A DNA stretch of 64,000 nucleotides, taken from the NCBI RefSeq assembly GCF_000455325.1, contig NZ_HG322951.1, positions 2,168,379 to 2,232,378 of the forward strand. Reading direction: 5' to 3'. The notes beneath the pieces were generated by a model. It ran no database searches. It was not told the origin of the DNA and saw nothing but the letters and a program-made list of their open reading frames with translations. Source of the stretch: Mycolicibacterium septicum DSM 44393 (GTDB taxonomy: Bacteria > Actinomycetota > Actinomycetes > Mycobacteriales > Mycobacteriaceae). The position numbers and the translations under genes were made by a program. Shown here piece by piece: positions 27,697 to 36,447 of this stretch (position 1 is the first letter of the stretch; each line of letters opens with the position of its first letter).

Positions 27697-27737
27697 CTTA
27701 CTTGACACATGTACAACAAGGCCGGAATCCTGGTGTC

Positions 27738-29132
27738 ATGACCGTCGCGGACGCACGGACCTCACAACCCGAGAATGTGAAGTATCCGAAACTGCCCCAC
27801 CCGCCGCGACGGGTCCCGTTGCTCGGTGACGTGCTCGGATTGAAGCCCGACTCGTCGATGCAGAACGCGATGGGCATGGCCGAACTCGGGCCGATCTGCG
27901 AATTCCGGTTCCTGGGTGCCCGCTACGTCGTCGCCACCGGTGCCGACGCGGTGGCCGACCTCAACGACGAGACCCGGTTCTGCAAGCATGTCGGACCCGA
28001 CATCGAAGCACTGCGGATCGTCGGCGGCGACGGGTTGTTCACCGCGTACAACGACGAACCCAACTGGCTCAAGGCCCACCAGCTGTTGATGCCGGCCTTC
28101 AGCCAGGCCGCGATGCGCCGCTATCACGGGGTGATGTTCGACGTCGCCGGTGAGCTCACCGACCGTTGGGATCGGCGCGCCGATGCGGGCGACACCGTCG
28201 ATGTCTCGGGTGACACCACCAGGGTGACGCTGGAGACGATCGGGCGGTGCGCGGCCGGGTATTCGTTCGGGTGCTTCCGGGACGACGCGTTGCACCCCTT
28301 CGTCGCCCACATGGTGTCCGCGCTCCTGGCATCCGACCGTCTCGGGGTGCTCCGCGAGACCTTCCTCCCCGCCTTCGTCTACCGGCGATACGAGCGCCGG
28401 GCCCGTGGCGACGCGAGGTATCTGCACGAGCTGGCCGACGACATCGTCGCCCGCCGCCGCGCGCAACCATCGGGCGGTCACGACGACCTGCTGCAGATCA
28501 TGCTGGAGTCCGATCTCGATGCCGCGAACATCCGCTACCAGCTGATCAATTTTCTGATCGCCGGCCACGAAACCACATCTGGTGCCTTGTCATTCGCGCT
28601 GTACTTCCTGTCGCAACATCCAGAGGTGTTCGCGCGCGCCCGTGCCGAGGTGGACGAGGTGTGGGGCGAGGATCAGCGGCCCGAGTTCGAGAAGATCGCA
28701 AAACTGCGGTATGTCCGGCGGGTTCTCGACGAATCGTTGCGGTTGCAGCCGACGGTGCCTGCGTACTACCGCGCTGCCCGCCAGGACACGGTGCTCGCCG
28801 GAATCCACCCGATGCGTAAGGGTGACTGGGCCTTGGCGCTGACGTCGACGTCGCACCGCGACCCTCGCTGGGGCTCCGACCCGGAGGCATTCGATCCGGA
28901 CCGGTTCGCCCCAGAACAGATGCGGGCCCGCCCCGCCGGCCTGTACAAGCCGTTCGGTACCGGCGAAAGATCGTGTATCGGAAGGCAATTCGCCCTACAC
29001 GAGGCAATCCTGATGCTGGCGGTGCTGATCCGGCGCTATGACCTGACCGCCGATCCGGACTACACGCTGCAGATACAGGAGCGCCTCACCATGATGCCGT
29101 CCAACTTCCGACTGGGCCTGCGACGGCGCTAG
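27738..29132 (+). CDS. Cytochrome P450, CYP102-like
   Basis: The 464-residue haem monooxygenase has the I-helix oxygen motif AGHETTSG near residue 275, the ExxR motif ESLRLQP near 331, and the haem loop PFGTGERSCIGRQFALHEA near 401 with the ligand Cys. The pattern is nearest the haem domain of CYP102 (BM3-like fatty acid hydroxylases), but no fused or adjacent reductase is present. The ATG at 27738 is preferred over an upstream TTG (27702). Expression is probably governed by the divergent TetR protein. A fatty acid substrate is an inference. Confidence 0.88.
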   Translation: MTVADARTSQPENVKYPKLPHPPRRVPLLGDVLGLKPDSSMQNAMGMAELGPICEFRFLGARYVVATGADAVADLNDETRFCKHVGPDIEALRIVGGDGLFTAYNDEPNWLKAHQLLMPAFSQAAMRRYHGVMFDVAGELTDRWDRRADAGDTVDVSGDTTRVTLETIGRCAAGYSFGCFRDDALHPFVAHMVSALLASDRLGVLRETFLPAFVYRRYERRARGDARYLHELADDIVARRRAQPSGGHDDLLQIMLESDLDAANIRYQLINFLIAGHETTSGALSFALYFLSQHPEVFARARAEVDEVWGEDQRPEFEKIAKLRYVRRVLDESLRLQPTVPAYYRAARQDTVLAGIHPMRKGDWALALTSTSHRDPRWGSDPEAFDPDRFAPEQMRARPAGLYKPFGTGERSCIGRQFALHEAILMLAVLIRRYDLTADPDYTLQIQERLTMMPSNFRLGLRRR

Positions 29133-29154
29133 CTCGCCGTACGAGGCGTGAAAC

Positions 29155-29169
29155 ACCCCGAATCGGGGT
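29155..29169. promoter_or_regulatory. Short palindrome before lipase maturation factor gene
   Basis: ACCCCGAATCGGGGT has seven-base arms around one base. It lies between the P450 stop and the next start, ten bases before the GTG. It may be a protein-binding site or a weak hairpin; there is no T-run after it. Confidence 0.3.
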
Positions 29170-29178
29170 ACCGTCATC

Positions 29179-30663
29179 GTGGACAGACCCGCAACGTCGG
29201 CAGGTCCGCGCATGGAATGGTTCATCGCAGACGAATATTGGTTGGCCAGACAGGTGTTGCAGCGGGGGACCGCCGCAATCTACCTGATCGCGTTCATCGT
29301 GGCGGCCCGGCAGTTCCGCGGGCTCCTCGGTGAACGGGGGCTGCTCCCGATACCCCGGTTCCTGGATGTCAACTCGTTCCGGCGCGCCCCGAGCCTGTTC
29401 CAGTTCCACTACTCGGACCGCTTTTTCGCCGCGGTGTGTATCGCCGGGGCGGTGATCTCCGCGGCCCTGTTGGCGGGCTTCGGGGACCTGGTGCCGCTGT
29501 GGGCCGCGATGCTGACCTGGTTGTTGGTGTGGATGCTGTACCTGTCGATCGTCAACGTCGGCCAGACGTGGTACTCGTTCGGCTGGGAATCCCTTCTGCT
29601 CGAAGCCGGGTTCCTGGTGATGTTCCTGGGCAACGACGACGTCGGGCCCCCGCTGCTGGTGCTGTGGCTGGCCCGCTGGCTGTTGTTCCGCGTCGAGTTC
29701 GGTGCGGGACTGATCAAGCTGCGCGGTGACCCGTGCTGGCGCAACCTGACCTGCCTGTACTACCACCACGAGACGCAGCCCATGCCCGGGCCGCTGAGCT
29801 GGTTCTTCCACCACCTGCCCAAGCCACTGCACCGAATCGAGGTGGCCGGCAACCACTTCGCCCAACTCATCGTGCCGTTCGCCCTGTTCGCCCCGCAGCC
29901 GGTCGCAAGCGGGGCGGCAATCATCGTGATCGTCACCCAACTGTGGTTGGTCGCTTCGGGGAACTTCGCCTGGCTCAACTGGATCACCATCGTCCTGGCG
30001 TTCAGCGCGCTCTCGGACTCCACTGCCGCGGTGCTGCTTCCGTTACCCGAGCACGAATACAGCCAGGCCCCGGTGTGGTTCGTCGTCGTCGTGCTCGGGT
30101 TCACCGCGGCGGTGGCCTGCCTGAGCTACTGGCCCGCGCGCAACCTCGTCTCCAAACGGCAGCGGATGAACGCCTCCTACAACCACTATCACCTGGTGAA
30201 TTCCTACGGGGCGTTCGGCACCGTCGGCCGTACCCGCGATGAGGTGGTGTTGGAGGGCACCTCGGACCCGCTGTTGAGTGATCACACCGTCTGGAAAGAG
30301 TACGAATTCAAGGGCAAGCCAGGCGATGTCCATCGGTGGCCGCGCCAGTTCGCGCCCTACCATCTGCGGCTGGACTGGCTCATGTGGTTCGCGGCCATCT
30401 CGCCGGCCTATGCCCACGGCTGGCTGCGCATGCTGATGACCCGGCTTCTGGAGAATGACCGGGACACGCTGAAGCTGCTGCGGTGCAACCCATTCCCCGA
30501 CGAACCGCCACGTTACGTCCGGGCCCGGCTATACCGCTACGAGTTCAGCACCTGGACCGAACTGCGCCGCGATCACGTCTGGTGGAACCGCATCTCGCTC
30601 GGCGTGTACGTCCCGCCGCAAACGCTGCCCTCGGCCGGGCGTTCAGCGGCCGGCGCGCAGTGA
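29179..30663 (+). CDS. Lipase maturation factor family membrane protein
   Basis: The 494-residue protein has about eight hydrophobic segments in the first 340 residues and a soluble C-terminal domain. The signature YSFGWESLLLEAGFL near residue 132 and FRVEFGAGLIKLRGDPCW near 172 are hallmarks of the Lmf1-like (DUF1222) family, which in animals is needed for folding of secreted lipases. The bacterial role is unknown. A GTG start is shown; an ATG at 29212 is an alternative. It follows the P450 by 46 bp and may be co-transcribed with it. Its end overlaps the next convergent gene by 21 bp. Confidence 0.85.
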   Translation: MDRPATSAGPRMEWFIADEYWLARQVLQRGTAAIYLIAFIVAARQFRGLLGERGLLPIPRFLDVNSFRRAPSLFQFHYSDRFFAAVCIAGAVISAALLAGFGDLVPLWAAMLTWLLVWMLYLSIVNVGQTWYSFGWESLLLEAGFLVMFLGNDDVGPPLLVLWLARWLLFRVEFGAGLIKLRGDPCWRNLTCLYYHHETQPMPGPLSWFFHHLPKPLHRIEVAGNHFAQLIVPFALFAPQPVASGAAIIVIVTQLWLVASGNFAWLNWITIVLAFSALSDSTAAVLLPLPEHEYSQAPVWFVVVVLGFTAAVACLSYWPARNLVSKRQRMNASYNHYHLVNSYGAFGTVGRTRDEVVLEGTSDPLLSDHTVWKEYEFKGKPGDVHRWPRQFAPYHLRLDWLMWFAAISPAYAHGWLRMLMTRLLENDRDTLKLLRCNPFPDEPPRYVRARLYRYEFSTWTELRRDHVWWNRISLGVYVPPQTLPSAGRSAAGAQ

Positions 30664-31446
30664 CCGTTGGTAGCGGCGCATCCCGGCGATCCAGCGGTCG
30701 TAATCGGAGCCCTTGTGGCGGTACATGTCGAGCACCTGGGGGTGCGGTAGCACGAGAAAGCTGCCGGACCGCACGGCCGCGACGGTGGCCGCCGCGACGT
30801 CCTGCGCACTGATCACCTCGCCGGACTGCACGATCGACGCCGCACCGGCCGCCGAATCCGGATCCGCCGAAGAACGCACCGCGTCGAGCAGCGGGGTGTT
30901 CACCCCCAACGGGCACACGCAGCTGACCCCGACGCCGTCGTCGCCGTACGTGATGGCCAGCCATTCGGCGAATCCGACCGCCGCGTGTTTGGTGACGGCA
31001 TATCCGGCCGCGCCGATCTGGGACAACAGGCCGGCCGCCGAGGCGACCGAAACGAAGTAGCCGCCGCCACGCGACAACCACTGCGGGACAAGCACTTGCG
31101 CCGCCCGGACGTGGGAGCGCAGGTTGACGTCCAGGATCGAATCCCAGTCCTCGTCGGTGCCGAGGCCCGGTGCGCCGATGATTCCGGCGTTGGCGACGTA
31201 GATGTCGACGGGGCCGAACTCGGTGGCGGTCAGCGCCTCGATGTCGGCGGTGACACCGGCGTCGGCCCGGACTCCCAGCGCCTGCCCGCCGCCGGACCGG
31301 ATCTGAGCGGCGGTCTGTTCGGCCGACTCCGCGTCGATGTCGGCAGCCACCACGCGGGCGCCTTCTGCCGCGAAGGATTCAGCCAGCGCCCGGCCGATAC
31401 CTGATCCGGCGCCGGTGATGACCGCAACCGTCTGTTCGATGTCCAT
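30643..31446 (-). CDS. SDR family oxidoreductase
   Basis: The protein has 267 residues from the ATG at 31446. The cofactor loop is ITGAGSGIGRALAESF near residue 9, with Asp in VVAADIDA pointing to NAD(H). NAGIIGAPG lies near 80, Ser in VSVASAAGL, and YAVTK near 148. It is a single-domain classical SDR. The C-terminal tail MYRHKGSDYDRWIAGMRRY is shared by acyl-chain SDRs in mycobacteria, but the substrate is unknown. The start faces the promoter region of the ABC cluster across 144 bp. Confidence 0.86.
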   Translation of the reverse strand: MDIEQTVAVITGAGSGIGRALAESFAAEGARVVAADIDAESAEQTAAQIRSGGGQALGVRADAGVTADIEALTATEFGPVDIYVANAGIIGAPGLGTDEDWDSILDVNLRSHVRAAQVLVPQWLSRGGGYFVSVASAAGLLSQIGAAGYAVTKHAAVGFAEWLAITYGDDGVGVSCVCPLGVNTPLLDAVRSSADPDSAAGAASIVQSGEVISAQDVAAATVAAVRSGSFLVLPHPQVLDMYRHKGSDYDRWIAGMRRYQRSLRAGR

Positions 31447-31539
31447 GGCCCCTTGCCTACCGAAAATCGGGGGCGAGCGCACTTGTAACCCGGCCGTGTC
31501 CGGAGTTCATCGAGCGGAAACAAAACGTCCCTAGGTTAT

Positions 31540-31557
31540 GGATCCAAGCTTGGATCC
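31540..31557. promoter_or_regulatory. 18-bp perfect palindrome, candidate GntR/FCD operator
   Basis: GGATCCAAGCTTGGATCC is fully self-complementary and lies just after a TAGGTT -10-like box (31532) and 33 bases before the first gene of the importer-hydrolase cluster. The half-site TTGGATCC resembles sites bound by FadR-type GntR regulators with an FCD domain, and the cluster encodes one at 37328. Feedback control of the whole operon is a reasonable inference. Confidence 0.6.
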
Positions 31558-31590
31558 GAACATGAACGGCTTCCCATCAGAGGAGAACAC

Positions 31591-32400
31591 ATGATCGCGC
31601 CGACGGCACCCGGGATTCACATAGGGGGACTGACGAAGCAGTTCAAGGTGGGCCGATCTGTCGTCACCGCACTCGACGGCGTCGACATCCAGTCCGACCA
31701 GGGTGAGTTCGTCACGCTCCTGGGGCCGTCCGGATGCGGTAAGAGCACCGTGTTGCGGATCCTGGCCGGCCTTGAGGTGCAGAACGCGGGCACCGCCCTG
31801 GTCCACGGCGAAACCCCGCAGGACATGCGCAGGCATCACCATCTGGGCATCGCGTTCCAGGACTCGGCCCTGTTGCCGTGGCGATCCGTCCGGTCCAACA
31901 TCCGGTTGCCGCTCGAGGTGTCCAAGCAGTCCGTGTCCGACGAGTTCGTCCAGGAACTCATCGATCTGGTCGGACTGACCGGCTTCGAGGCGGCCCGGCC
32001 CGCCCAACTGTCCGGCGGTATGCGTCAGCGGGTCTCCATCGCGCGGGCCCTCGTCGTCAAACCTCGGGTGCTGCTGCTCGACGAGCCGTTCGGCGCCCTC
32101 GACGACATGACCCGCCAGACGCTCAACGTCGAACTGCTTCGGATCTGGACCGAACGACCCGCGACCACCCTGATGGTCACCCACGGCATTGCCGAAGCGG
32201 TGTTCCTGTCCGACACCGTCGTGGTGATGAGCGCCCGGCCCGGCCGGGTGGTGAAGTCGGTTCAGATCGACCTGCCCAGGCCCCGGCTGCCGGAGATGAT
32301 GCGCACCAGCGAGTTTCACGAGTACGTCGACCTGCTGTCCTCGATCCTGTTCGGCTCGCGTTCTGACGAAGCCGAGGTACGTGTGCCGGTGGGCCGATGA
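31591..32400 (+). CDS. ABC transporter ATP-binding protein (nitrate/sulfonate/thiamine-precursor type)
   Basis: The 269-residue ATPase has Walker [10 protein letters not shown] near residue 46, the Q-loop FQDSALLPW near 89, the signature [14 protein letters not shown] near 138 and Walker [15 protein letters not shown] near 157, plus the switch His in VTHGIAEAV. The sequence type matches the TauT/SsuB/ThiZ group of importers. It energises uptake together with the two permeases and the lipoprotein that follow. The gene is the first of the cluster and overlaps the next by four bases (ATGA). Confidence 0.92.
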   Translation: MIAPTAPGIHIGGLTKQFKVGRSVVTALDGVDIQSDQGEFVTLLGPSGCGKSTVLRILAGLEVQNAGTALVHGETPQDMRRHHHLGIAFQDSALLPWRSVRSNIRLPLEVSKQSVSDEFVQELIDLVGLTGFEAARPAQLSGGMRQRVSIARALVVKPRVLLLDEPFGALDDMTRQTLNVELLRIWTERPATTLMVTHGIAEAVFLSDTVVVMSARPGRVVKSVQIDLPRPRLPEMMRTSEFHEYVDLLSSILFGSRSDEAEVRVPVGR

Positions 32401-33155
32401 ACCACAACCGTTTTGCCGGTCTGGCCGGCTCGCTCATCGTGCTGTCCGTATGGCAACTCGTCGGCATGACCGGCATTCTCGGACCCGCCATCGTGGCACC
32501 GACCAAGATCCTGGCAGGGGTGATGTCCGACGGCGCTGCCTTCTACGGCATCCACATACCTGTCACGCTGGCGTCGGCGTCCGTGGGGTACTTCTGGGGC
32601 AACCTCGCCGCGATCGGCTGCGCTGCCCTCGTGACCACCGTGCCCGCGCTGGAGAAGTTGGTGCTGCAGGCCGGGATCGCGTCGGCGTGCATCCCGCTGA
32701 TCGCGATCGCTCCCATCCTGGCGGCCTGTTTCGACGGCATGGTCACCTCGGCCATCATGGCGGCCGTCTCCGTGTTCTTCACCACGCTGGTGGGAACGAT
32801 CAACGGGCTGCGCCATGCGGATCCGCTCAGCAAGGATCTGGTGCGCGCCTACGGCGGCGGCAGGTATCTGGTGCTGCGCAAGGTCGAGTTGCTCTCCGCG
32901 TTGCCGAGCATCCTGACCGCGTTGAAAGTCGCTGTCCCGGCGGCGATCCTGGGGGCGATCATCGGTGAGTTCATGGGGCAGGAGCGTGGCCTCGGGGCTG
33001 CGCTCGTGGTCGCGCAATCCTCCAGTGATGTGGTCCGGACCTGGGGCATCACCCTGGTGTCGAGTCTCATCGCGGGCCTCGCGTTCGTTTTCGTCAACAC
33101 CGTCGAGAAGGTCCTCACGCCGTGGGCCGCCGGGATGGCAGGAGGAAGAGCATGA
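32397..33155 (+). CDS. ABC transporter permease
   Basis: The 252-residue protein has about six membrane segments and a BPD_transp_1 core. The cytoplasmic coupling loop lies near 140-160 ([20 protein letters not shown]), where the EAA-type motif is degenerate but recognisable. It forms the membrane channel with the second permease and binds the ATPase. Two different permeases, rather than one homodimer, distinguish this importer from SsuC-type systems. Start and stop overlap both neighbours by four bases (ATGA each). Confidence 0.9.
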   Translation: MNHNRFAGLAGSLIVLSVWQLVGMTGILGPAIVAPTKILAGVMSDGAAFYGIHIPVTLASASVGYFWGNLAAIGCAALVTTVPALEKLVLQAGIASACIPLIAIAPILAACFDGMVTSAIMAAVSVFFTTLVGTINGLRHADPLSKDLVRAYGGGRYLVLRKVELLSALPSILTALKVAVPAAILGAIIGEFMGQERGLGAALVVAQSSSDVVRTWGITLVSSLIAGLAFVFVNTVEKVLTPWAAGMAGGRA

Positions 33156-33952
33156 CGACTCTGCAGAGGCCGATGGCCCGCAGCGCCGCACGTACGCTGG
33201 TGACCTCGGGCGGCGCGGTGCTCGCGATCCTCGCGGTGTGGACGGTGTTCATCGGTCTGGCCGACGTGAGCTCCTATGTGGCCAAGTCGCCGGTCGACGT
33301 CTGGAACTACCTGTTCGCTGACGCTGACGCTGCGGCCCACCGGGCAGGTATCGCGACGAATCTTGCCAGGACCGCTGTCGACGCCTCGTACGGATTCGTC
33401 CTCGGGCTCGTTCTGGCGGCGGGTGTTTCGCTGCTGTTCTACTTCTCCAGGACCGTCGAGAGCATGTTCCTGCCGGCCGTCACGGCGCTGCATGCGATCC
33501 CGATGGTGACCATCGCTCCGATTCTCGTGCTGATCTTCGACCGCGGTGCGCTCGGAACCGCTGTCATCGGAGCGGCCATCGTCGTGGTACCCGCGTTGCT
33601 CACCATGCTGCACGGGATACGCAGCACACCGCGGACCGACGTCGAGATGATCGTCGCCTACGGCGGCTCCAACTGGTCGGCGTTCCGCAAGGTTGCCCTG
33701 CCCCACGCGATTCCCACCTGGTTCGCAGCCGCGCGCGTCGCGGTGACCACCTCCGTAGTCGGTGCGCTGCTGGCCGAATGGCTGGCCACCGGCGAGGGGC
33801 TGGGCGGTCAGATGCTCCGCGATGCCAACGAATTCGAGTTCGCGCGGCTGTGGGCATCGGTCGTCGTACTCACGGTCGCCTGTGTCGTCGTCTACCAGAT
33901 CGTCAGCGTCGTCGAGGCCGCTGTCACCGCCCGCATGAGTGCTCCTCGCTGA
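33152..33952 (+). CDS. ABC transporter permease
   Basis: The 266-residue protein is the second permease of the importer. It has about six membrane segments and a coupling loop near 165-185 (AYGGSNWSAFRKVALPHAIP), clearly related to that of the first permease. The ATG at 33152 overlaps the previous stop by four bases; the longer open frame from 33122 is rejected. GEGLGGQML near residue 210 is typical of the C-terminal permease region in this family. Function follows from the neighbours. Confidence 0.9.
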   Translation: MTTLQRPMARSAARTLVTSGGAVLAILAVWTVFIGLADVSSYVAKSPVDVWNYLFADADAAAHRAGIATNLARTAVDASYGFVLGLVLAAGVSLLFYFSRTVESMFLPAVTALHAIPMVTIAPILVLIFDRGALGTAVIGAAIVVVPALLTMLHGIRSTPRTDVEMIVAYGGSNWSAFRKVALPHAIPTWFAAARVAVTTSVVGALLAEWLATGEGLGGQMLRDANEFEFARLWASVVVLTVACVVVYQIVSVVEAAVTARMSAPR

Positions 33953-33986
33953 GCACGCCACCACTCACCCTGAACGGACGTATCTG

Positions 33987-35039
33987 ATGAACAATCATCT
34001 CGGTCGACGCCAGTTCCTCACCAGAGGCCTCGCATTCGGCGGCCTGGCGCTGGCCGCACCGGCGGCGCTGGCCGCCTGTGTCTCGGGCGAATCAAGCGGA
34101 GCTGCAGACGGATTCGGTGTGGCCTCCCAACGGCTGTCCTGGATCAAGAACACCCAGTTCGCCGGCAGCTTCATCGCCGACAAGAAGGGCTACTACACCG
34201 ACGCCGGCTTCAGCGGCGCCGACCTGGTCTCCGGCGGACCGACGGCCCCACCGATCGAATCGGACGTGCTGTCGCGCACCTTCGCCGGGGTGTCGCAGGT
34301 GCCGATCGTCGGATCGGCGGTCGCCAAGGGAGCGCCGCTGAAGATCGTCGGTGCGGTCTACAGCCGCTATGCGGGCTGCATCATGTCCATGGCGGACAAG
34401 CCGATCAAGAGTCCGGAGGATTTGTACGGCAAGACAATCGGATGTGCGTCGTCGAGCGAGCCTGTCTGGCGCAACTTCATGGCGGCTCTGAAGCTGGACT
34501 CCTCCCGGATCAACACGGTTCCCGTCCAGGGAGATCCCATCGGTATGACCGCCGGCCAGATCGACGGCTACCTCGGTTTCATCAACAGCCAGGTTGTCGA
34601 CCTCCGGCACAAGGGGTTCGACATCAACACCATGCTGCTGGCCGACGTCGGTTTCCCGCTCGTAGGGCAGACCTACATCACCACGCAGGAGAACATCGAC
34701 AAGAACCGGGACAAACTCAAGGCGTTCCTGCACGCCGAGATTCGCGGGTGGCGCGATGTCCTCGACAACCCAAAGATGGCAACGGACCTCACGGTCAACG
34801 AGTACGGCAAGGACCTGCATCTGAACCCCGAGGCCACCTACGACTGCTGCCTGGCGGGCAACGAACTGATCCGCAATGGCAAGCCTTCGCAGCAGATTGT
34901 GGCGATCTCCGACGAGACCGCCGCCGCGAACGTCGAGGCCATCGCCGCGGGAGGGCTGAACCTGTCCGTCGACGACCTGTTCGAGCTCGGCCCCATTCGC
35001 GAAGTCTACGAACAGAACCCGGACCTGGCTCTGACCTAG
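33987..35039 (+). CDS. Substrate-binding lipoprotein, NMT1/THI5-like
   Basis: The 350-residue protein has a twin-arginine signal (GRRQFLTRG at residues 6-14), a hydrophobic stretch and a lipobox LAAC, so it is probably exported folded and anchored outside the membrane. The mature part begins with WIKNTQFAGSFIADKKGYY, the entry motif of NMT1/THI5-like binding proteins (ThiY, SsuA and TauA group). These bind pyrimidine precursors, sulfonates or related small polar molecules. It supplies the importer encoded just upstream (34-bp gap). The ligand is probably the compound attacked by the amidohydrolases that follow. Confidence 0.88.
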   Translation: MNNHLGRRQFLTRGLAFGGLALAAPAALAACVSGESSGAADGFGVASQRLSWIKNTQFAGSFIADKKGYYTDAGFSGADLVSGGPTAPPIESDVLSRTFAGVSQVPIVGSAVAKGAPLKIVGAVYSRYAGCIMSMADKPIKSPEDLYGKTIGCASSSEPVWRNFMAALKLDSSRINTVPVQGDPIGMTAGQIDGYLGFINSQVVDLRHKGFDINTMLLADVGFPLVGQTYITTQENIDKNRDKLKAFLHAEIRGWRDVLDNPKMATDLTVNEYGKDLHLNPEATYDCCLAGNELIRNGKPSQQIVAISDETAAANVEAIAAGGLNLSVDDLFELGPIREVYEQNPDLALT

Positions 35040-35082
35040 CTCGCACTCGACGCATCGACCGCCCGAACAGAAAGGTCGTGAC

Positions 35083-36447
35083 ATGACCGCTCCACTGACC
35101 CCGGACCTCGTCGTAACCGGGGGCACCGTGGTGTCCCACGATGGGCGCCGCCGCCAGGACGTCGCCGTGGCCGACGGACGCGTCATCGCCGTCGGCGATG
35201 ACCTTGCGATGGAAGGGGTTCCGACCGTCGACGCGGCGGGGCTGCTGGTGCTTCCCGGCCTGGTCGACGTGCACGTGCACCTCCGCGAACCGGGCATGAC
35301 CGAGAAGGAAGACTTCGCGAGCGGCACGTCGGCCGCGGCCGCTGGCGGGGTGACCACCGTCGTGGACATGCCCAACACGAAACCGCCGGTCGCCACAGCG
35401 GAGCGTTATCAGCAGAAGCTCGATCTGGTGCGGAACAAGGCATACGTGGACTTCGGGCTCTACGGAATGCTCGATCACGACAACGCAGACGAGATCGCGG
35501 GTATGGCCGAGTTGGGCGCCATGGGATTCAAGCTCTTCATGGGACAGACGACGGGCGACAACCGCTGCCCCAACGACGCCGCGATATTCCGTGGTCTGGA
35601 AGCAGCCGCCGCTGCGGATCTGGTTGTCGGTGTCCACGCCGAGAACGACCACCTGCTGCGGATGTTCGGGGACCGGCTGCAAGCCGAGGGCCGGCGGGAT
35701 CCCCGTGCCCATCTGGAGGGCAGGCCGGCGTTCGTGGAGGTCGAGGCGATCACCCGGATCATCACCATGGCCACCGAGGCCAAGACCAAGCTGCACATCC
35801 ACCACCTGTCCACCGCCGCGGGCCTGCAACGCGTGATGGACATGCGGGCGCAGGGGCACCGGGTCAGCATCGAAGCCCTGGTCTCACACCTGTTCCTCGA
35901 CGAAAGTGCCTACGACACCTACGGAAACCTGATCAAGCTCAACCCGCCGATCCGCCCGGCGGCCGACGTCGCCGCGCTGTGGGCGGGCATCGACCGGGGC
36001 GACGTCGACGTGGTCGCGACCGACCACGCTCCGCACACCGTCACCGAACAGGCCGAGACCGACGTGTGGAAGGCCTACGGCGGATTCATCGGCGTCGAGA
36101 CGATGCTCCCACTGATGCTGACGGCCGCCGCCCAGGGCAGGCTGACGGTCGAGGACATCGTGCGATTGTGTTCCTACACCCCGGCACGGCGCTGGTCGAT
36201 GGCCGACAAGGGCCGGATCGCACCGGGTTTCGACGCCGACCTCGTGCTCGTCGATCCCGGCGCCGAGGTGGTCCTGGATCAGGCCAGCCTGCACTCCAAA
36301 CACAACGTCACGCCCTATCACGGGTGGGAACTGACCGGCAGTGTGGTCGCCACTTATCTGCGCGGCCAATTGGTCTACGAGAAGGGCGAGGTGGTCGGTG
36401 CGCCCGCCGGCCGACAGGTGAAGCCGGTACGGGAGGGCATGCGATGA
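35083..36447 (+). CDS. Cyclic amidohydrolase, allantoinase/dihydroorotase type
   Basis: The 454-residue enzyme opens cyclic amide rings with a binuclear metal centre. Ligands are all visible: DVHVHLREPG near residue 62, the carbamylated Lys in GFKLFMG near 147, HAEN near 181, HIHHLST near 236 and ATDHAPH near 313. The motif set matches allantoinase and class I dihydroorotase. De novo pyrimidine synthesis is unlikely in this setting; a catabolic role on an imported ureide, hydantoin or dihydropyrimidine is inferred. It is followed by an overlapping gene (ATGA). Confidence 0.88.
   Translation: MTAPLTPDLVVTGGTVVSHDGRRRQDVAVADGRVIAVGDDLAMEGVPTVDAAGLLVLPGLVDVHVHLREPGMTEKEDFASGTSAAAAGGVTTVVDMPNTKPPVATAERYQQKLDLVRNKAYVDFGLYGMLDHDNADEIAGMAELGAMGFKLFMGQTTGDNRCPNDAAIFRGLEAAAAADLVVGVHAENDHLLRMFGDRLQAEGRRDPRAHLEGRPAFVEVEAITRIITMATEAKTKLHIHHLSTAAGLQRVMDMRAQGHRVSIEALVSHLFLDESAYDTYGNLIKLNPPIRPAADVAALWAGIDRGDVDVVATDHAPHTVTEQAETDVWKAYGGFIGVETMLPLMLTAAAQGRLTVEDIVRLCSYTPARRWSMADKGRIAPGFDADLVLVDPGAEVVLDQASLHSKHNVTPYHGWELTGSVVATYLRGQLVYEKGEVVGAPAGRQVKPVREGMR

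Noticed and set aside
31484..31490. TGTAACC before the ABC cluster as a fourth copy of the ECF-locus motif
   Set aside because: No TATC block follows at the right spacing, so it is only a partial match.
31540..31557. BamHI-HindIII-BamHI-like sequence as a cloning artefact
   Set aside because: The flanking DNA is normal host sequence and the site is correctly placed for an operator. Artefact is not needed to explain it, although raw reads would settle it.
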